Part shown: one piece after another, positions 34,935-44,199 of the stretch
How positions within the stretch are numbered: the stretch's first letter is position 1
Layout: each line of letters opens with the position of its first letter
Assembly (NCBI RefSeq): GCF_032399705.1
Contig: NZ_CP135922.1
Coordinates: 3,782,001-3,846,000 of the forward strand
Length of the DNA: 64,000 nucleotides
Source: Paenibacillus sp. BIC5C1
GTDB taxonomy: Bacteria; Bacillota; Bacilli; Paenibacillales; Paenibacillaceae
Direction: 5' to 3'
Translations under genes and position numbers: made by a program
Notes under the pieces: model-generated
Database searches by the model: none
What the model was told of the DNA's origin: nothing
Seen by the model: only the letters and a program-made list of their open reading frames with translations

Positions 34935-35682
34935 ACCGATCCACCAGGAATTTCATCGTTTCAAGCAGTCTGACGACATCCTGGACGTTTGTACTTCCTG
35001 TCTGCGGATCAATAATAGATGAATACACATGCGGGATAACCTGGGGTACCCCAGCCTGAAGCGCAATTTCCAGAATGGGTCCGAAGTTATCCAGGTCGAT
35101 TCCACCCGTAGGCTCCAGAGCAAATTTGGCTTCCCCGCAGGCCTTGGCAACCGCACGGTACTCCTCCTCCAGTTTCAACCCCTGCATGGGATAATATTTC
35201 AGCGCATTGCCGCCCATGTCACGAACCAGCGCGATGGCAGCATGTACCGGAATAATAGCATGCGGAGTCGTACCTGAACTGACGGGGCCGGTTGAAATAT
35301 TTACGTAGCCTGGCTGTCCGCAAGGAGAGACCAAACTGTTAATCCAGCTATCCTTGGTGCCCAGATTGGCGCGGGTTGCCCCAACTGCTGGAAACACCTG
35401 ATTAATATGGCTTCCCGGATAGCTTGTGGCAATCTCCGCCACCACCGCGGCCTGTCGATTGTCTCCGGCACCCAATCCGATGGATACAGCGTCCTCAATC
35501 GTCTGACCGTATTGGATCATCGCAGCTGCCGCTTCCGATGCCGTCGCGTAATTTTTGGAGAGCACGCCTACCAAAACATATCCTTCCGCTGCATCGTACA
35601 CTTCCTTCGCATTCCCGATACTGCCGGCCAGTACATTAAGTGCGGCTCTGTTTTTATATAGACGCTGCTGAATATTACTCAT
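34927..35682 (-). CDS. dgaF: 2-dehydro-3-deoxy-6-phosphogluconate (KDGP) aldolase, DgaF-like
   Basis: This protein has 251 residues. It belongs to the KDGP aldolase family found with DgaE in D-glucosaminate use (VLVGVLSKNYATASEAAAAM, SIGLGAGDNRQAAVVAEIA, HINQVFPAVGATRANLG, GGNALKYYPMQGL, ALEPTGGIDLDNF). It splits KDGP to pyruvate and glyceraldehyde 3-phosphate. The ATG at 35682 follows GGGAGGAACC. Its first codons overlap the last codons of dgaE, and an upstream in-frame extension to 35808 runs through dgaE and is not used. Confidence 0.88.
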   Translation of the reverse strand: MSNIQQRLYKNRAALNVLAGSIGNAKEVYDAAEGYVLVGVLSKNYATASEAAAAMIQYGQTIEDAVSIGLGAGDNRQAAVVAEIATSYPGSHINQVFPAVGATRANLGTKDSWINSLVSPCGQPGYVNISTGPVSSGTTPHAIIPVHAAIALVRDMGGNALKYYPMQGLKLEEEYRAVAKACGEAKFALEPTGGIDLDNFGPILEIALQAGVPQVIPHVYSSIIDPQTGSTNVQDVVRLLETMKFLVDRYA

Positions 35683-36787
35683 TCTTGGTTCCTCCCACGA
35701 TTTCATGTATTCTGCTGACGATGACCTGAAGATCATCACCTTGAAGCGACCTTGGATCAATATCGAAATACCCCTGCTTAACTCCGTAGTCCCTGGTATA
35801 TACCGCAATTACGCCTTCACGTAGCAAATCATTGACATGCCTGGCATCCACTCCTGCAACAGAGGAATCAATCTGGATACGCCCACGGAAAATCGCTCTG
35901 CCCGCTTCATCCTGCACGATGTGGATCGAAACTCCAGGAAGCTCGCCAAGCGACTGAAGTGCCTCAAGCGCCTGCCTCTCCCGTTCGCTGTTGTCAGCTT
36001 TGTCCTGGTATTCCTCCAAAGCCTGAAGCAGCCCAAAGGTGGTCTCTTTGCCGACCTTCATGCTGCGGCCGATCCCGTTCAGCTGTACCTTTAGCCACTC
36101 GACATATTTCAATTTGCCGGCGACTATGCCAGAGGTAGGACCTTCGATAGCTTTAGATCCGCTGTAAATCGCCAGATCCGAATACTGGACATATTTGCGC
36201 AGATCCTCTTCCGCTGCCGCATCGACGATCAGTGGCACTCCTCTACGCACGGCAACCTCCCACGCCTCCTCTATAGAAATCATGTTTTTCTGGACGGCGT
36301 GGTGGGATTTGACATAAAGGATGGCTGCGGTGCGTTCACCAATCGCCTGTTCAATATGCTCTTTGCGACCTTCATTGGCATATCCAACTTCTACCACCCT
36401 GCCTCCGCCAAGGAATACCATGGTTTCAACTGGCGCTCCATACTGCACGTTATGGCCCTTCAGCATAATAATTTCATTCTTCAGTACAGGCTCCTGATGC
36501 AGCCGAAGGCTGAGTCGCGGATCGCCGGAAGTCACTAAGGCTGCCACCGACAGTGCAATGCCACTGGATGCTGAGTTCACGACAACCGCTGCTTCCGAAC
36601 CAAGCTGGCGTGCAATGTATTCTCCGGATTTGTCCACAAGATCCGCAATTTCCACGTACTGCTGTCCTCCCTGCTTCATCGCCTCCATGACCGAATCTGT
36701 TGGTGCGGAAACACCAAGGATGCTCATTCTTCCACTGGCATTAATAACACGTTTCAATCCATATCTAGCCTGTAATGAATGACCCAT
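35675..36787 (-). CDS. dgaE: DgaE-like PLP-dependent D-glucosaminate-6-phosphate ammonia-lyase
   Basis: This protein has 370 residues. It belongs to the SelA-like fold-type I PLP enzymes (VINASGRMSILGVSAPTDSV, AAVVVNSASSGIALSVAALV). The PLP Lys is in IYSGSKAIEGPTSG, preceded by the Asp of VPLIVDAAAEEDL. DgaE enzymes convert D-glucosaminate-6-phosphate to KDGP plus ammonia. The ATG at 36787 follows AAAGGAG; an extension to 36880 overlaps the metallohydrolase gene and is unlikely. It is the second gene of a tightly overlapping operon. Confidence 0.88.
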   Translation of the reverse strand: MGHSLQARYGLKRVINASGRMSILGVSAPTDSVMEAMKQGGQQYVEIADLVDKSGEYIARQLGSEAAVVVNSASSGIALSVAALVTSGDPRLSLRLHQEPVLKNEIIMLKGHNVQYGAPVETMVFLGGGRVVEVGYANEGRKEHIEQAIGERTAAILYVKSHHAVQKNMISIEEAWEVAVRRGVPLIVDAAAEEDLRKYVQYSDLAIYSGSKAIEGPTSGIVAGKLKYVEWLKVQLNGIGRSMKVGKETTFGLLQALEEYQDKADNSERERQALEALQSLGELPGVSIHIVQDEAGRAIFRGRIQIDSSVAGVDARHVNDLLREGVIAVYTRDYGVKQGYFDIDPRSLQGDDLQVIVSRIHEIVGGTKNE

Positions 36788-37865
36788 TAGTAAAAACTCC
36801 TTTAGCCTCAATATAATACTGCGCGACTCGAACATCGCCTTCCGAGTCCTTAAGCTGCTTCTCACCTGTTTCCAGTGCAAACAAAGTCAGGTTCGCTTGC
36901 TGTCCCACCCTGATCTGTCCGAGCTCCGGCTTGCCAAGCCACTCCGCTGCGCTGGTTGTGACAGCTTGGATGACCTCTTCAAGGCTGTAGCCGAGAGTCA
37001 AAAATTTCGTCAGCACATTGGACATACTGTACACCGGTCCGTTCAGACGGTTGCCCCGGTAGATATCCGTGCTGATGGTATTCAGCGCAATGCCTGCCGC
37101 CTTGGCCTGTTCTGCAATCTGGAAGGAGAAGCTCGCCGTGCCATGTCCCACATCCAGATGAACGCCTCGGGCAGCTGCATCCAGCAACCCTTGCAGGGGT
37201 GTTCCGTCCGCGTGGAACAGATTATTGGACTTGCCGTTAAGGTAATGAGTAATTACATCGCCCGGTTGCAGCAGCTCCAAAACCTCGGATATCGATGGCG
37301 GAGCGGAGCCGATATGCACCATGAGCGGAAGCTTCGTTTCTTCCGAAAGTGTGCGTGCCAGCTTGAGCGGCTGTATACCGCTGTCTTTGACAACACTCTG
37401 GCTGATACGGGCTTTCAGACCGACAATGAATTCCGGATAGGTTGCTACCGCCTCCAGAACCTTGTCTCGATCAATCCATTCCAGCTGAGACAGTTCATCT
37501 GTCCGTTCGAGCCCTATTCTTGAAATATTCAATAGAGCAAAAACTTGGGTATTAGCCTTCAGACTCGCGGTATACAAAGCTCCGATTCGGTCCGCACCAC
37601 AGCTTCCGGCATCCACCAGCGTTGTTACGCCCTGCTTTATACCAATTTCGTCGATATCATCGCCATAGGGATCAAGCTCCGGTACAGCATGCACATGCAG
37701 ATCAATCCATCCGCTGGACACATATAACCCGGAACAGTCTAGCCCGCTCTCTCCTTCTGCCTTAGTTGCAGGTGTAATGGCGGTGATAATCCCATCCTGA
37801 ATGGCTATATCCATGATTCGCCCATCCACAAGCTGCAAATTGCGCAGCACATGCTCTGTGCCCAC
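36765..37865 (-). CDS. Amidohydrolase/deacetylase-family metallohydrolase
   Basis: This protein has 366 residues, GTG start behind AAGGAG. It is an amidohydrolase fold: metal-binding DLHVH, carboxylated-Lys candidate VGLKARIS, His in PLMVHIGS and THYLNG, and Asp in STDIYRGN. Members near DgaE/DgaF operons are annotated as deacetylase-type amidohydrolases (EF_0837/Atu3266 group). It would remove an acyl group from an N-acylated amino-sugar acid before the lyase. It is the first gene of the operon and is transcribed away from the membrane AraC gene. Confidence 0.87.
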   Translation of the reverse strand: MGTEHVLRNLQLVDGRIMDIAIQDGIITAITPATKAEGESGLDCSGLYVSSGWIDLHVHAVPELDPYGDDIDEIGIKQGVTTLVDAGSCGADRIGALYTASLKANTQVFALLNISRIGLERTDELSQLEWIDRDKVLEAVATYPEFIVGLKARISQSVVKDSGIQPLKLARTLSEETKLPLMVHIGSAPPSISEVLELLQPGDVITHYLNGKSNNLFHADGTPLQGLLDAAARGVHLDVGHGTASFSFQIAEQAKAAGIALNTISTDIYRGNRLNGPVYSMSNVLTKFLTLGYSLEEVIQAVTTSAAEWLGKPELGQIRVGQQANLTLFALETGEKQLKDSEGDVRVAQYYIEAKGVFTNGSFITG

Positions 37866-38094
37866 TTATCTCATCTCCTTTTTTTAACCCCGGTATAAAG
37901 GAAAAACCAAAAAAATGATTAATGTCATGGAAGCAATACATCCCTAAATTTACTAATAAACTTGGAGAACTGCTCCATTTTAAAGATTATAATGTTATAA
38001 TGTTTATATTAGCACAGGTGTAATCTAGAAGAGAACAGTGATTTTTCATCCCAAGATTTATCATCCGAATATTTAACTCTGGAGGGACTTCTTT
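37866..38094. promoter_or_regulatory. Divergent promoter region, dga operon versus membrane AraC gene
   Basis: This 229-bp AT-rich region lies between divergent genes. It contains TATAAT-like boxes near 37985-38010 usable in both directions and a short inverted repeat TGGAG-aactg-CTCCA near 37960-37976 that could serve the GntR regulator. I could not fix the -35 boxes. Confidence 0.45.
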
Positions 38095-40464
38095 ATGGCA
38101 AATCAGGCACTCAAGCCATCCTTGATTAATAGGTTCCGGCTCAGCTGGAATCATTTCAAATCAAAGCTTCTGCTGAAATATGCATTTTCCTATATCCTAA
38201 TATTTCTTATTCCTTTAACTGGTGTAACCATTTTCGTTTATGAGAACGCTGTCAAGGGCCTGCGTGTCGAAATTGAACAATCCAATGTCAATCAGCTCAA
38301 TCAGGTGAAGAGCACCATAGATTCCCGTATGAAAGAGCTCCAGGAATTAGCAGGGAGAATCGCCTATGACAGGCATTTGACCCCCTATATGGTACGGGAT
38401 CCCTACTACAGTCTGGAGGCGATTCAGACGCTGGCGAATTACAAGGCCAGCAGTAATATAGCAGAGGATCTGCTTCTCTATTTTCATGGCGATTCCAACA
38501 TCTATTCATACCGCGGTCTGGCTGATCTTCATGTCACCTTTGATTCCTTCTATCAGTTCGAGCGCTGGACCTCGGAAGAATTGCGACGGGATTTGAATGA
38601 AACCCGGCAGCCTTTGGTACGTCCCGCCGAGAATGTAACGGTCAATTCACGTATGGATCCGATGCTCGTCATGCTTGTCCCCATCAAACCGAATGACCCG
38701 TTTCCGTACGGAACCGTAATCTATTTAATGAAAGAATCCAATCTTACCGGGGTCATGGATTCGATTCTGGGTGATTTCTCCGGTAGTAGTTATATTTTCG
38801 GTCCCTCCGGAGAGGTGTTGACAACGAACAACCATGGCGTCAGCCTTCCCACGGACGAACTTGAAAATTTATCCGCACTTGAGCCTGGTATTCATAATCT
38901 GGAGCTGGACGGGGAACCATACTCCGTCGTTTCCGTAAAATCTGAAGAAAATGGCTGGACCTACGTGACAACGATGCCAAGCTTCCAGTTCTTCAGTCGT
39001 GTCGCACATGTCCAGACTCTGATTCTAATCGTCTTCTGTATAACAGTCATTACTGGCATAGCTGCCGCACTTCTGCTGGCCAAACGGCAGTACCATCCAA
39101 TTAGGGATCTGATGGAATTTGCGAAGCTGAGAGGAAGCGGCCATGATGCTCCCAAGATCCGTAATGAATGGGAATGGATACGGCAGACTCTCCATGATTA
39201 CAGTGCCAGAATTGATCTTCAGGAACCCTTCGTCCGTAATCAATGCATGCTGCTGCTGCTCAAGCATGGCAAGCCGGATGATCCTGAAATTGAGCAGATG
39301 ATTCTTAGCGCAGGTTTCAAACATCCTCAGGGAAAAGGCCTCTATTTCTCTGCGATCCTGTCCTGGGATGAAACTGTGCCTGGCGACAAGTCTTGGCACG
39401 AACGCCATCTGTTGCAGGAAATACTGAGCAATGTATGTCTGTCCGGTACCGATGCACAAATCTTCGGTGTGGAATTCTCGGTCAAGGACCAGTTTGCCCT
39501 GATTATTTCACTTCCTGACGATACGGACATACCGGTTCAAAGCCGTATGGAGCAGGTTATTCAAGCCATTCTAGAGGTAATTCGCAAGCACTCGCAGCTG
39601 TCTCTGAGTATTGGTGTTGGCATGGCCTACCGGGACCTGGCCCTCCTTAATCAATCCTTCATTGAAGCCGCTGCAGCTTTGGAGCACCGGATGATCCGGC
39701 GTAGCGGACAGGTATCCTACTTTGAGCAGCTCGTAGAGCTAGTCCCTTCCGCTGCCCAGAGCTTCTGGATTCCGCGTAAATCCATGCTGAAGCTGGAGCA
39801 GAGCCTGAAGCAGGGCAATGAATCGGTAGCCGCCCAGATGATTGCTGATACCATTGATAAAATCAAAGACGAACCGCTGCAGGTTCATCTGCTGCGCTGC
39901 ATCTGTTTTGATTTGCTGAACGCTTTTCTGCGCACTGCCTCCGAGTTTGGCATGCATGAAGTGTTCGCCAATATGCCGGATTTGACCTCCTTTGAAACCC
40001 TCGAAGAGCTTGAGAACCGTCTGCTCTCTTTGGCTGCTGCTATTTGCGCGCAGGTCGAACAGAATACGGAGACAAGCGAGCCTTCGTTATTGGATGATAT
40101 TCTGGCTTACGTGGACAAGCAGTTCGCAGACTACACCCTCAGCCTGGAGCATGTGGCGCTTAAATTTGCCATCTCAACCTCTTATTTAAGCCGTAGTTTC
40201 AAAGATAAGACCGGCAGCAATTTCTCACAATATATCTGGCAGCGGCGTATGGATGAGGTCATCCGGCTGCTACAGAGCACTAGTGCACCGCTCAAAGAAA
40301 TTATTGAGCAGGTCGGTTATTTGGATGCACCTAATTTCATTCGCAAGTTCAAAAAAGAAACCGGTCTGACGCCGGGGCAGTACCGCAAGGAACATGCCTT
40401 GAAGGGGGCTGCTGCGAAAAGACCGGTTAACTTGGCGGATCTTCCGCCCTTTCAGAAAAGCTAA
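38095..40464 (+). CDS. Membrane-anchored AraC-family regulator
   Basis: This protein has 789 residues. Membrane span 1 (~30-50, YAFSYILIFLIPLTGVTIFV), an extracellular Cache-like sensor (~51-300), and membrane span 2 (~305-325, TLILIVFCITVITGIAAALL) are followed by a cytoplasmic linker and a C-terminal AraC HTH pair (~670-770, LSLEHVALKFAISTSYLSRS, then APNFIRKFKKETGLTPGQYR). It has no kinase domain and no REC domain, so it couples an outside sugar signal directly to DNA binding. GGAGGG precedes the ATG. It lies between the dga and mannoside operons and most likely controls the latter. Confidence 0.9.
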   Translation: MANQALKPSLINRFRLSWNHFKSKLLLKYAFSYILIFLIPLTGVTIFVYENAVKGLRVEIEQSNVNQLNQVKSTIDSRMKELQELAGRIAYDRHLTPYMVRDPYYSLEAIQTLANYKASSNIAEDLLLYFHGDSNIYSYRGLADLHVTFDSFYQFERWTSEELRRDLNETRQPLVRPAENVTVNSRMDPMLVMLVPIKPNDPFPYGTVIYLMKESNLTGVMDSILGDFSGSSYIFGPSGEVLTTNNHGVSLPTDELENLSALEPGIHNLELDGEPYSVVSVKSEENGWTYVTTMPSFQFFSRVAHVQTLILIVFCITVITGIAAALLLAKRQYHPIRDLMEFAKLRGSGHDAPKIRNEWEWIRQTLHDYSARIDLQEPFVRNQCMLLLLKHGKPDDPEIEQMILSAGFKHPQGKGLYFSAILSWDETVPGDKSWHERHLLQEILSNVCLSGTDAQIFGVEFSVKDQFALIISLPDDTDIPVQSRMEQVIQAILEVIRKHSQLSLSIGVGMAYRDLALLNQSFIEAAAALEHRMIRRSGQVSYFEQLVELVPSAAQSFWIPRKSMLKLEQSLKQGNESVAAQMIADTIDKIKDEPLQVHLLRCICFDLLNAFLRTASEFGMHEVFANMPDLTSFETLEELENRLLSLAAAICAQVEQNTETSEPSLLDDILAYVDKQFADYTLSLEHVALKFAISTSYLSRSFKDKTGSNFSQYIWQRRMDEVIRLLQSTSAPLKEIIEQVGYLDAPNFIRKFKKETGLTPGQYRKEHALKGAAAKRPVNLADLPPFQKS

Positions 40465-40488
40465 GCTATCACTTTATGGGTTGTTTTG

Positions 40489-41505
40489 CTACTGCGCTTC
40501 CTGGAGGATATGATCCACCAGCTCATCCAAAGGAACAGTTGCGAGCGCAATCGCTGTATCCGTTACCCCGTAATAGATATAGAGCAGTCCGTCTTTGACC
40601 ACATTTCCAGTCGGGAAGATGACATTCGGAATCTGGAACCCGAATTTCTCATAGTACGTCTCCGGCTCCATAATAAAATTAGCTGTCCGGGCAATGATTT
40701 TCTCCGGCTGCTCCAAATCCAGCAGCATTGCTCCCACACGGTAGACAATATCCTCATCAACGCCGTGATAGAGCACCAGCCAGCCTTTGTCCGTACGTAC
40801 CGGTGGCGTAGAACCTCCGATTTTCCGCGATTCCCAGGACAGACTTCCGGCGGTGGCGAGAAGCTTGGGCTCTTCCCAGTTCACAAGATCCTCAGAGTAG
40901 GTAATCCACATGGCCGCATTATTCGTTCCGTAGTCTTCTCCCACGTATTCCTCAGGGCGGCGCAGCAGCACGAATTTGCCGCCTATCTTCTCGGGGAACA
41001 GAATGTTGTCCCGGTCATTGATATCGAGTGGTGTCGTGTCCGACACAAACTCCCAATCCAACAGATTATCCGATTTCAGAATGGAGGACCGGGTCAACCA
41101 ATGTCCCTCTTCTTCCCCCCACCCGTCGGGATATTCCGGAATGGAGCGCAAGGGAACCCCTGCCCCAGTAGGATAATAGCTCATAGCACAGGGTCGCAGA
41201 GCGTAATTCAGGTAGAAGGTCCCGTCAATTTTGACAATCCGCGGATCCTGCACACTGCCATAAGGGAATCCCAGCATATCAGGCGTCACAATCGGTTCAT
41301 CTCTCACATGGGTAAATTTCACGCCATCTTCGCTCTCAAGCAGACCCAGGTAATTCTTACATGGCGTTAGGGAACCTGCGGTGCGCTCAATCATATAAAA
41401 TTTACCGTTATCAATGATGACTGCAGGGTTGAAAACCGTAACCTTGCGCCATTCATATCCGCCCGGGACAACAATAGGATTATCCGGATGTCTCGTGATT
41501 TGCAT
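40489..41505 (-). CDS. GH130 beta-mannoside phosphorylase/hydrolase
   Basis: This protein has 338 residues. It is a five-bladed beta-propeller of family GH130 (HPDNPIVVPGG start, FNPAVIIDNGKFYMIERT, the catalytic Asp candidate in VQDPRIVKID, GWLVLYHGV, YIYYGVTDTAIALAT). Family members phosphorolyse or hydrolyse beta-1,4 or beta-1,2 mannosides such as Man-GlcNAc. There is no signal peptide, so it acts inside on imported products. GGAGGGATAG precedes the ATG. It is the last gene of the operon starting at 45150. Confidence 0.9.
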   Translation of the reverse strand: MQITRHPDNPIVVPGGYEWRKVTVFNPAVIIDNGKFYMIERTAGSLTPCKNYLGLLESEDGVKFTHVRDEPIVTPDMLGFPYGSVQDPRIVKIDGTFYLNYALRPCAMSYYPTGAGVPLRSIPEYPDGWGEEEGHWLTRSSILKSDNLLDWEFVSDTTPLDINDRDNILFPEKIGGKFVLLRRPEEYVGEDYGTNNAAMWITYSEDLVNWEEPKLLATAGSLSWESRKIGGSTPPVRTDKGWLVLYHGVDEDIVYRVGAMLLDLEQPEKIIARTANFIMEPETYYEKFGFQIPNVIFPTGNVVKDGLLYIYYGVTDTAIALATVPLDELVDHILQEAQ

Positions 41506-41620
41506 ATCTATCCCTCCTGCAATTCATGTTCATGGTATAGTTTAATCGTCTGGACTTTATAGGGTTTAAAAGAAATCGGGATACTCCGCCGGAAGTCGTC
41601 ACTGAACCGCATTGGCCTTA

Positions 41621-43231
41621 TTAGTTGGATTTCCACCGATCATATGCAGCTTGGTTGATTTCAGCTACACGCTCACCGCCCATTTTCTTGACGGTCGCCA
41701 CATAATTATCCCAACCCGTAAGCGGCTCGGCACCAGTGATGAACTTCGCTTCCATCTGATTCACATATGTTCTCAAATCAGAATTGAGGCTGCTGATTTC
41801 GGTCTGCTCTTCCACGGTGAAGAACAAGGTCGGGTATGGAATTCGTGCGCCTTTATCGAGAAGCTTCTGCTGGGTTTCCTGCTCTACCCATAGGTCAAAG
41901 TCTGTCTTCAGCCCCTTACTAATATCATCCATGGACAGGGTTGGAGCTGGAATGCCGTAGTTGGGCGTCAGAGTTGCCCGGTAATCTTCCATTTCCTTGC
42001 CGTCCGGTACAGGTAAGTACTTCTTGACCCGATTCTCTTTGTCGGTGTATTCCCAGAGAATTCCCTCTGGCCCTTTATTGAAGAACATCGCCCCTTCATA
42101 AGAATAGAGATAATCCACCCAGCGCATAGATGCTTCCGGAGCGGGATTACTTTCCGTGATGGCAAATGCGCCAGTTGTGATTCCTCTGTTCTTTGCAATT
42201 GCAGGAGCAGCAATGGATTCACTGCGGACGGGCGCAAACATCGGATCTGCCGTCGAAGGCTCTCCGCCCTTGGACATGTAGGCATGCCAGTCTGAAAAGA
42301 GTGCAACTTGATTATTTTGCGTTTTGGCCTTCTTCTGCTCTGCCGTCTGCGAGAAGCTCTCGTGATCCAACAGGTCTTCGGACCACAGGCGGTTCATATA
42401 GGTCAAATATTCCTTATAACCTTCTTCAAGCGGTGTATAGTGTACCTTGTCCGCATCGTCCACGTAGATTTCTTCTTCATAAATACCGAAGGCGCCAAGC
42501 AGCCAGGTACGGATATCGCGGAGGTTCGCAGCGGGTGTTGTCACTGAGGAAATCGGAATTTCATCGGCTTTGCCATTGCCGTTTGGATCTTCCTCCTTCA
42601 CACGTTTCAGGTAGGTATACAGCTCTTCCGTCGTTTCGGGAAGCTTATCGATATTCAGCGCCTTTAGGAAGTCCCCGTTATACCACATCGGATTGCGGTA
42701 CCAGTGCTGGCTAAGTTCTACTACCGGCAAGGAATAAATATGCCCGTCCGGTGCTGTAATTGATTTACGGACGTCCGGATTCTCCTCCAGCAGTGACTTG
42801 AAATTGGGAGCGTATTCTTCAATCAGATCCTCCAGGGGTATGATGATACCCTGCTCTCCATAATTCATCTGCTCTGCGGTCGTCAGGCCCGCAGCATAAA
42901 GAATATCCGGGTAATCCCCGCTGGCGAGCACCAAATTCTTCTTGGTCTCGAAGCTGTCCTTCGGTGCATTCTTGTATTCCAGCTTAATGCCGGTCTTCTC
43001 CTGCATCTGCTGGAGCACCGCCATCTTCTCCCAGTTCTGAATTCCTACATCTGGCGCCATAAGCGTCAAAGTCACGGATTCATTGACAATGGGGAAGCCT
43101 TCTTTATTGATAGCGACCTCCCCGGTACTGTTATTCGCTGCACCTTCATTTGAATTGCTGCAGCCTGCCAGCAGTGTAAGAACTAGAGCTGAAGAGAGCA
43201 GAAGCTTCCATGGTTTGCGTGTAATCTGCAT
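41621..43231 (-). CDS. Extracellular sugar-binding lipoprotein of the mannoside locus
   Basis: This protein has 536 residues. Its signal peptide has lipobox LLAGC, followed by a Ser/Asn-rich linker and a type 1 solute-binding fold (NLVLASGDYPDILYAAG, EEDPNGNGKADEIP Ca-loop, EWTDYLYS-like ending). The ATG at 43231 lies behind AGGGAGG; a longer frame from 43291 extends into the permease gene. It captures oligosaccharides, probably manno-oligosaccharides or N-glycan fragments, for the two adjacent permeases. Confidence 0.9.
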   Translation of the reverse strand: MQITRKPWKLLLSSALVLTLLAGCSNSNEGAANNSTGEVAINKEGFPIVNESVTLTLMAPDVGIQNWEKMAVLQQMQEKTGIKLEYKNAPKDSFETKKNLVLASGDYPDILYAAGLTTAEQMNYGEQGIIIPLEDLIEEYAPNFKSLLEENPDVRKSITAPDGHIYSLPVVELSQHWYRNPMWYNGDFLKALNIDKLPETTEELYTYLKRVKEEDPNGNGKADEIPISSVTTPAANLRDIRTWLLGAFGIYEEEIYVDDADKVHYTPLEEGYKEYLTYMNRLWSEDLLDHESFSQTAEQKKAKTQNNQVALFSDWHAYMSKGGEPSTADPMFAPVRSESIAAPAIAKNRGITTGAFAITESNPAPEASMRWVDYLYSYEGAMFFNKGPEGILWEYTDKENRVKKYLPVPDGKEMEDYRATLTPNYGIPAPTLSMDDISKGLKTDFDLWVEQETQQKLLDKGARIPYPTLFFTVEEQTEISSLNSDLRTYVNQMEAKFITGAEPLTGWDNYVATVKKMGGERVAEINQAAYDRWKSN

Positions 43232-43271
43232 GAATAATTCCTCCCTTGTTATATATAAACATTCTAATCGT

Positions 43272-44183
43272 TTAGCCTTTAACAGAGCCAATCATGACCC
43301 CCTGGACAAAGTAACGCTGCAGGAACGGATAGACTGCAACGATGGGCAATGTGGAGACAACTATGACTCCATATTTGATCAACGATGCCGTTTCTGCCTT
43401 ATTATTCATAGCGGTCGCCACCTCGCCATTGATCGAAGCGCCCGTGGTTTCGGCCGACATTTCCTGAAGGACAAGAATCTGGCGCAGAACCATCTGCAGC
43501 GGATACTTGGCTTCATCATTCAAATAGATCAGGGACGGGAAGTAGCTGTTCCAATGGCTTACTCCATAGAATAGGGCCATAACGGCCACAATTGGTGCCG
43601 ACAGCGGCAGAATAATGCGTATAAACAGCTTTAAATTCGTACAACCGTCAATATGCGCCGCTTCCTGCAGTTCTTTTGGGATGGTCGTCTGAAAAAAGGT
43701 GCGGGCTACGACAATATTCCAAACCGAAGCGGCCACTGGCAGGATCAATGCCCACATACTGTTAATGAGGCCAAGATTCTTGACCAGCAGATACGTCGGC
43801 ACGATTCCGCCGCTGAAGAACATCGTGAACAGAATGAGGCCCATAAACAACTGGCGCCCGACAAAATCAGATCTGCTTAGGGCATACGAGGCCGGCAGAG
43901 TAACGACGAGATTGACCAGAGTCCCCACTACAGTGTAAATGATCGTGTTCCAGTAACCATTCCATATCTTCGGGTTCTCAAATACAAGCTTGTAGCCGTC
44001 AAGTGTCACATTCTTCGGAAATAGCCACATAGCTCCCGAATTGACGTCCTGCGGTGAACTGATTGAAGCACTGAGAATATAGATTAGAGGATAGAGAACG
44101 ACCAGCAGTGCAAGGCCCAAATAGATATAGGTGCTAATCAGGAACAGCTTGTCCCCCTTGGATTCTTTCATGGCAGTAACCAC
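43272..44183 (-). CDS. Sugar ABC transporter permease (LplC-like)
   Basis: This is a 303-residue six-span membrane protein. The EAA loop is KELQEAAHIDGCTNLKLFIR, and the ending GVMIGSVKG is typical of the family. I choose a GTG at 44183 with AAGGAG 9 nt upstream; the ATG at 44171 is also possible. The longer frame from 44252 overlaps the upstream permease and lacks support. It works with the 44200 permease and the 41621 binding protein. Confidence 0.9.
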   Translation of the reverse strand: MVTAMKESKGDKLFLISTYIYLGLALLVVLYPLIYILSASISSPQDVNSGAMWLFPKNVTLDGYKLVFENPKIWNGYWNTIIYTVVGTLVNLVVTLPASYALSRSDFVGRQLFMGLILFTMFFSGGIVPTYLLVKNLGLINSMWALILPVAASVWNIVVARTFFQTTIPKELQEAAHIDGCTNLKLFIRIILPLSAPIVAVMALFYGVSHWNSYFPSLIYLNDEAKYPLQMVLRQILVLQEMSAETTGASINGEVATAMNNKAETASLIKYGVIVVSTLPIVAVYPFLQRYFVQGVMIGSVKG

Positions 44184-44199
44184 TGACTTCAACTCCTTT

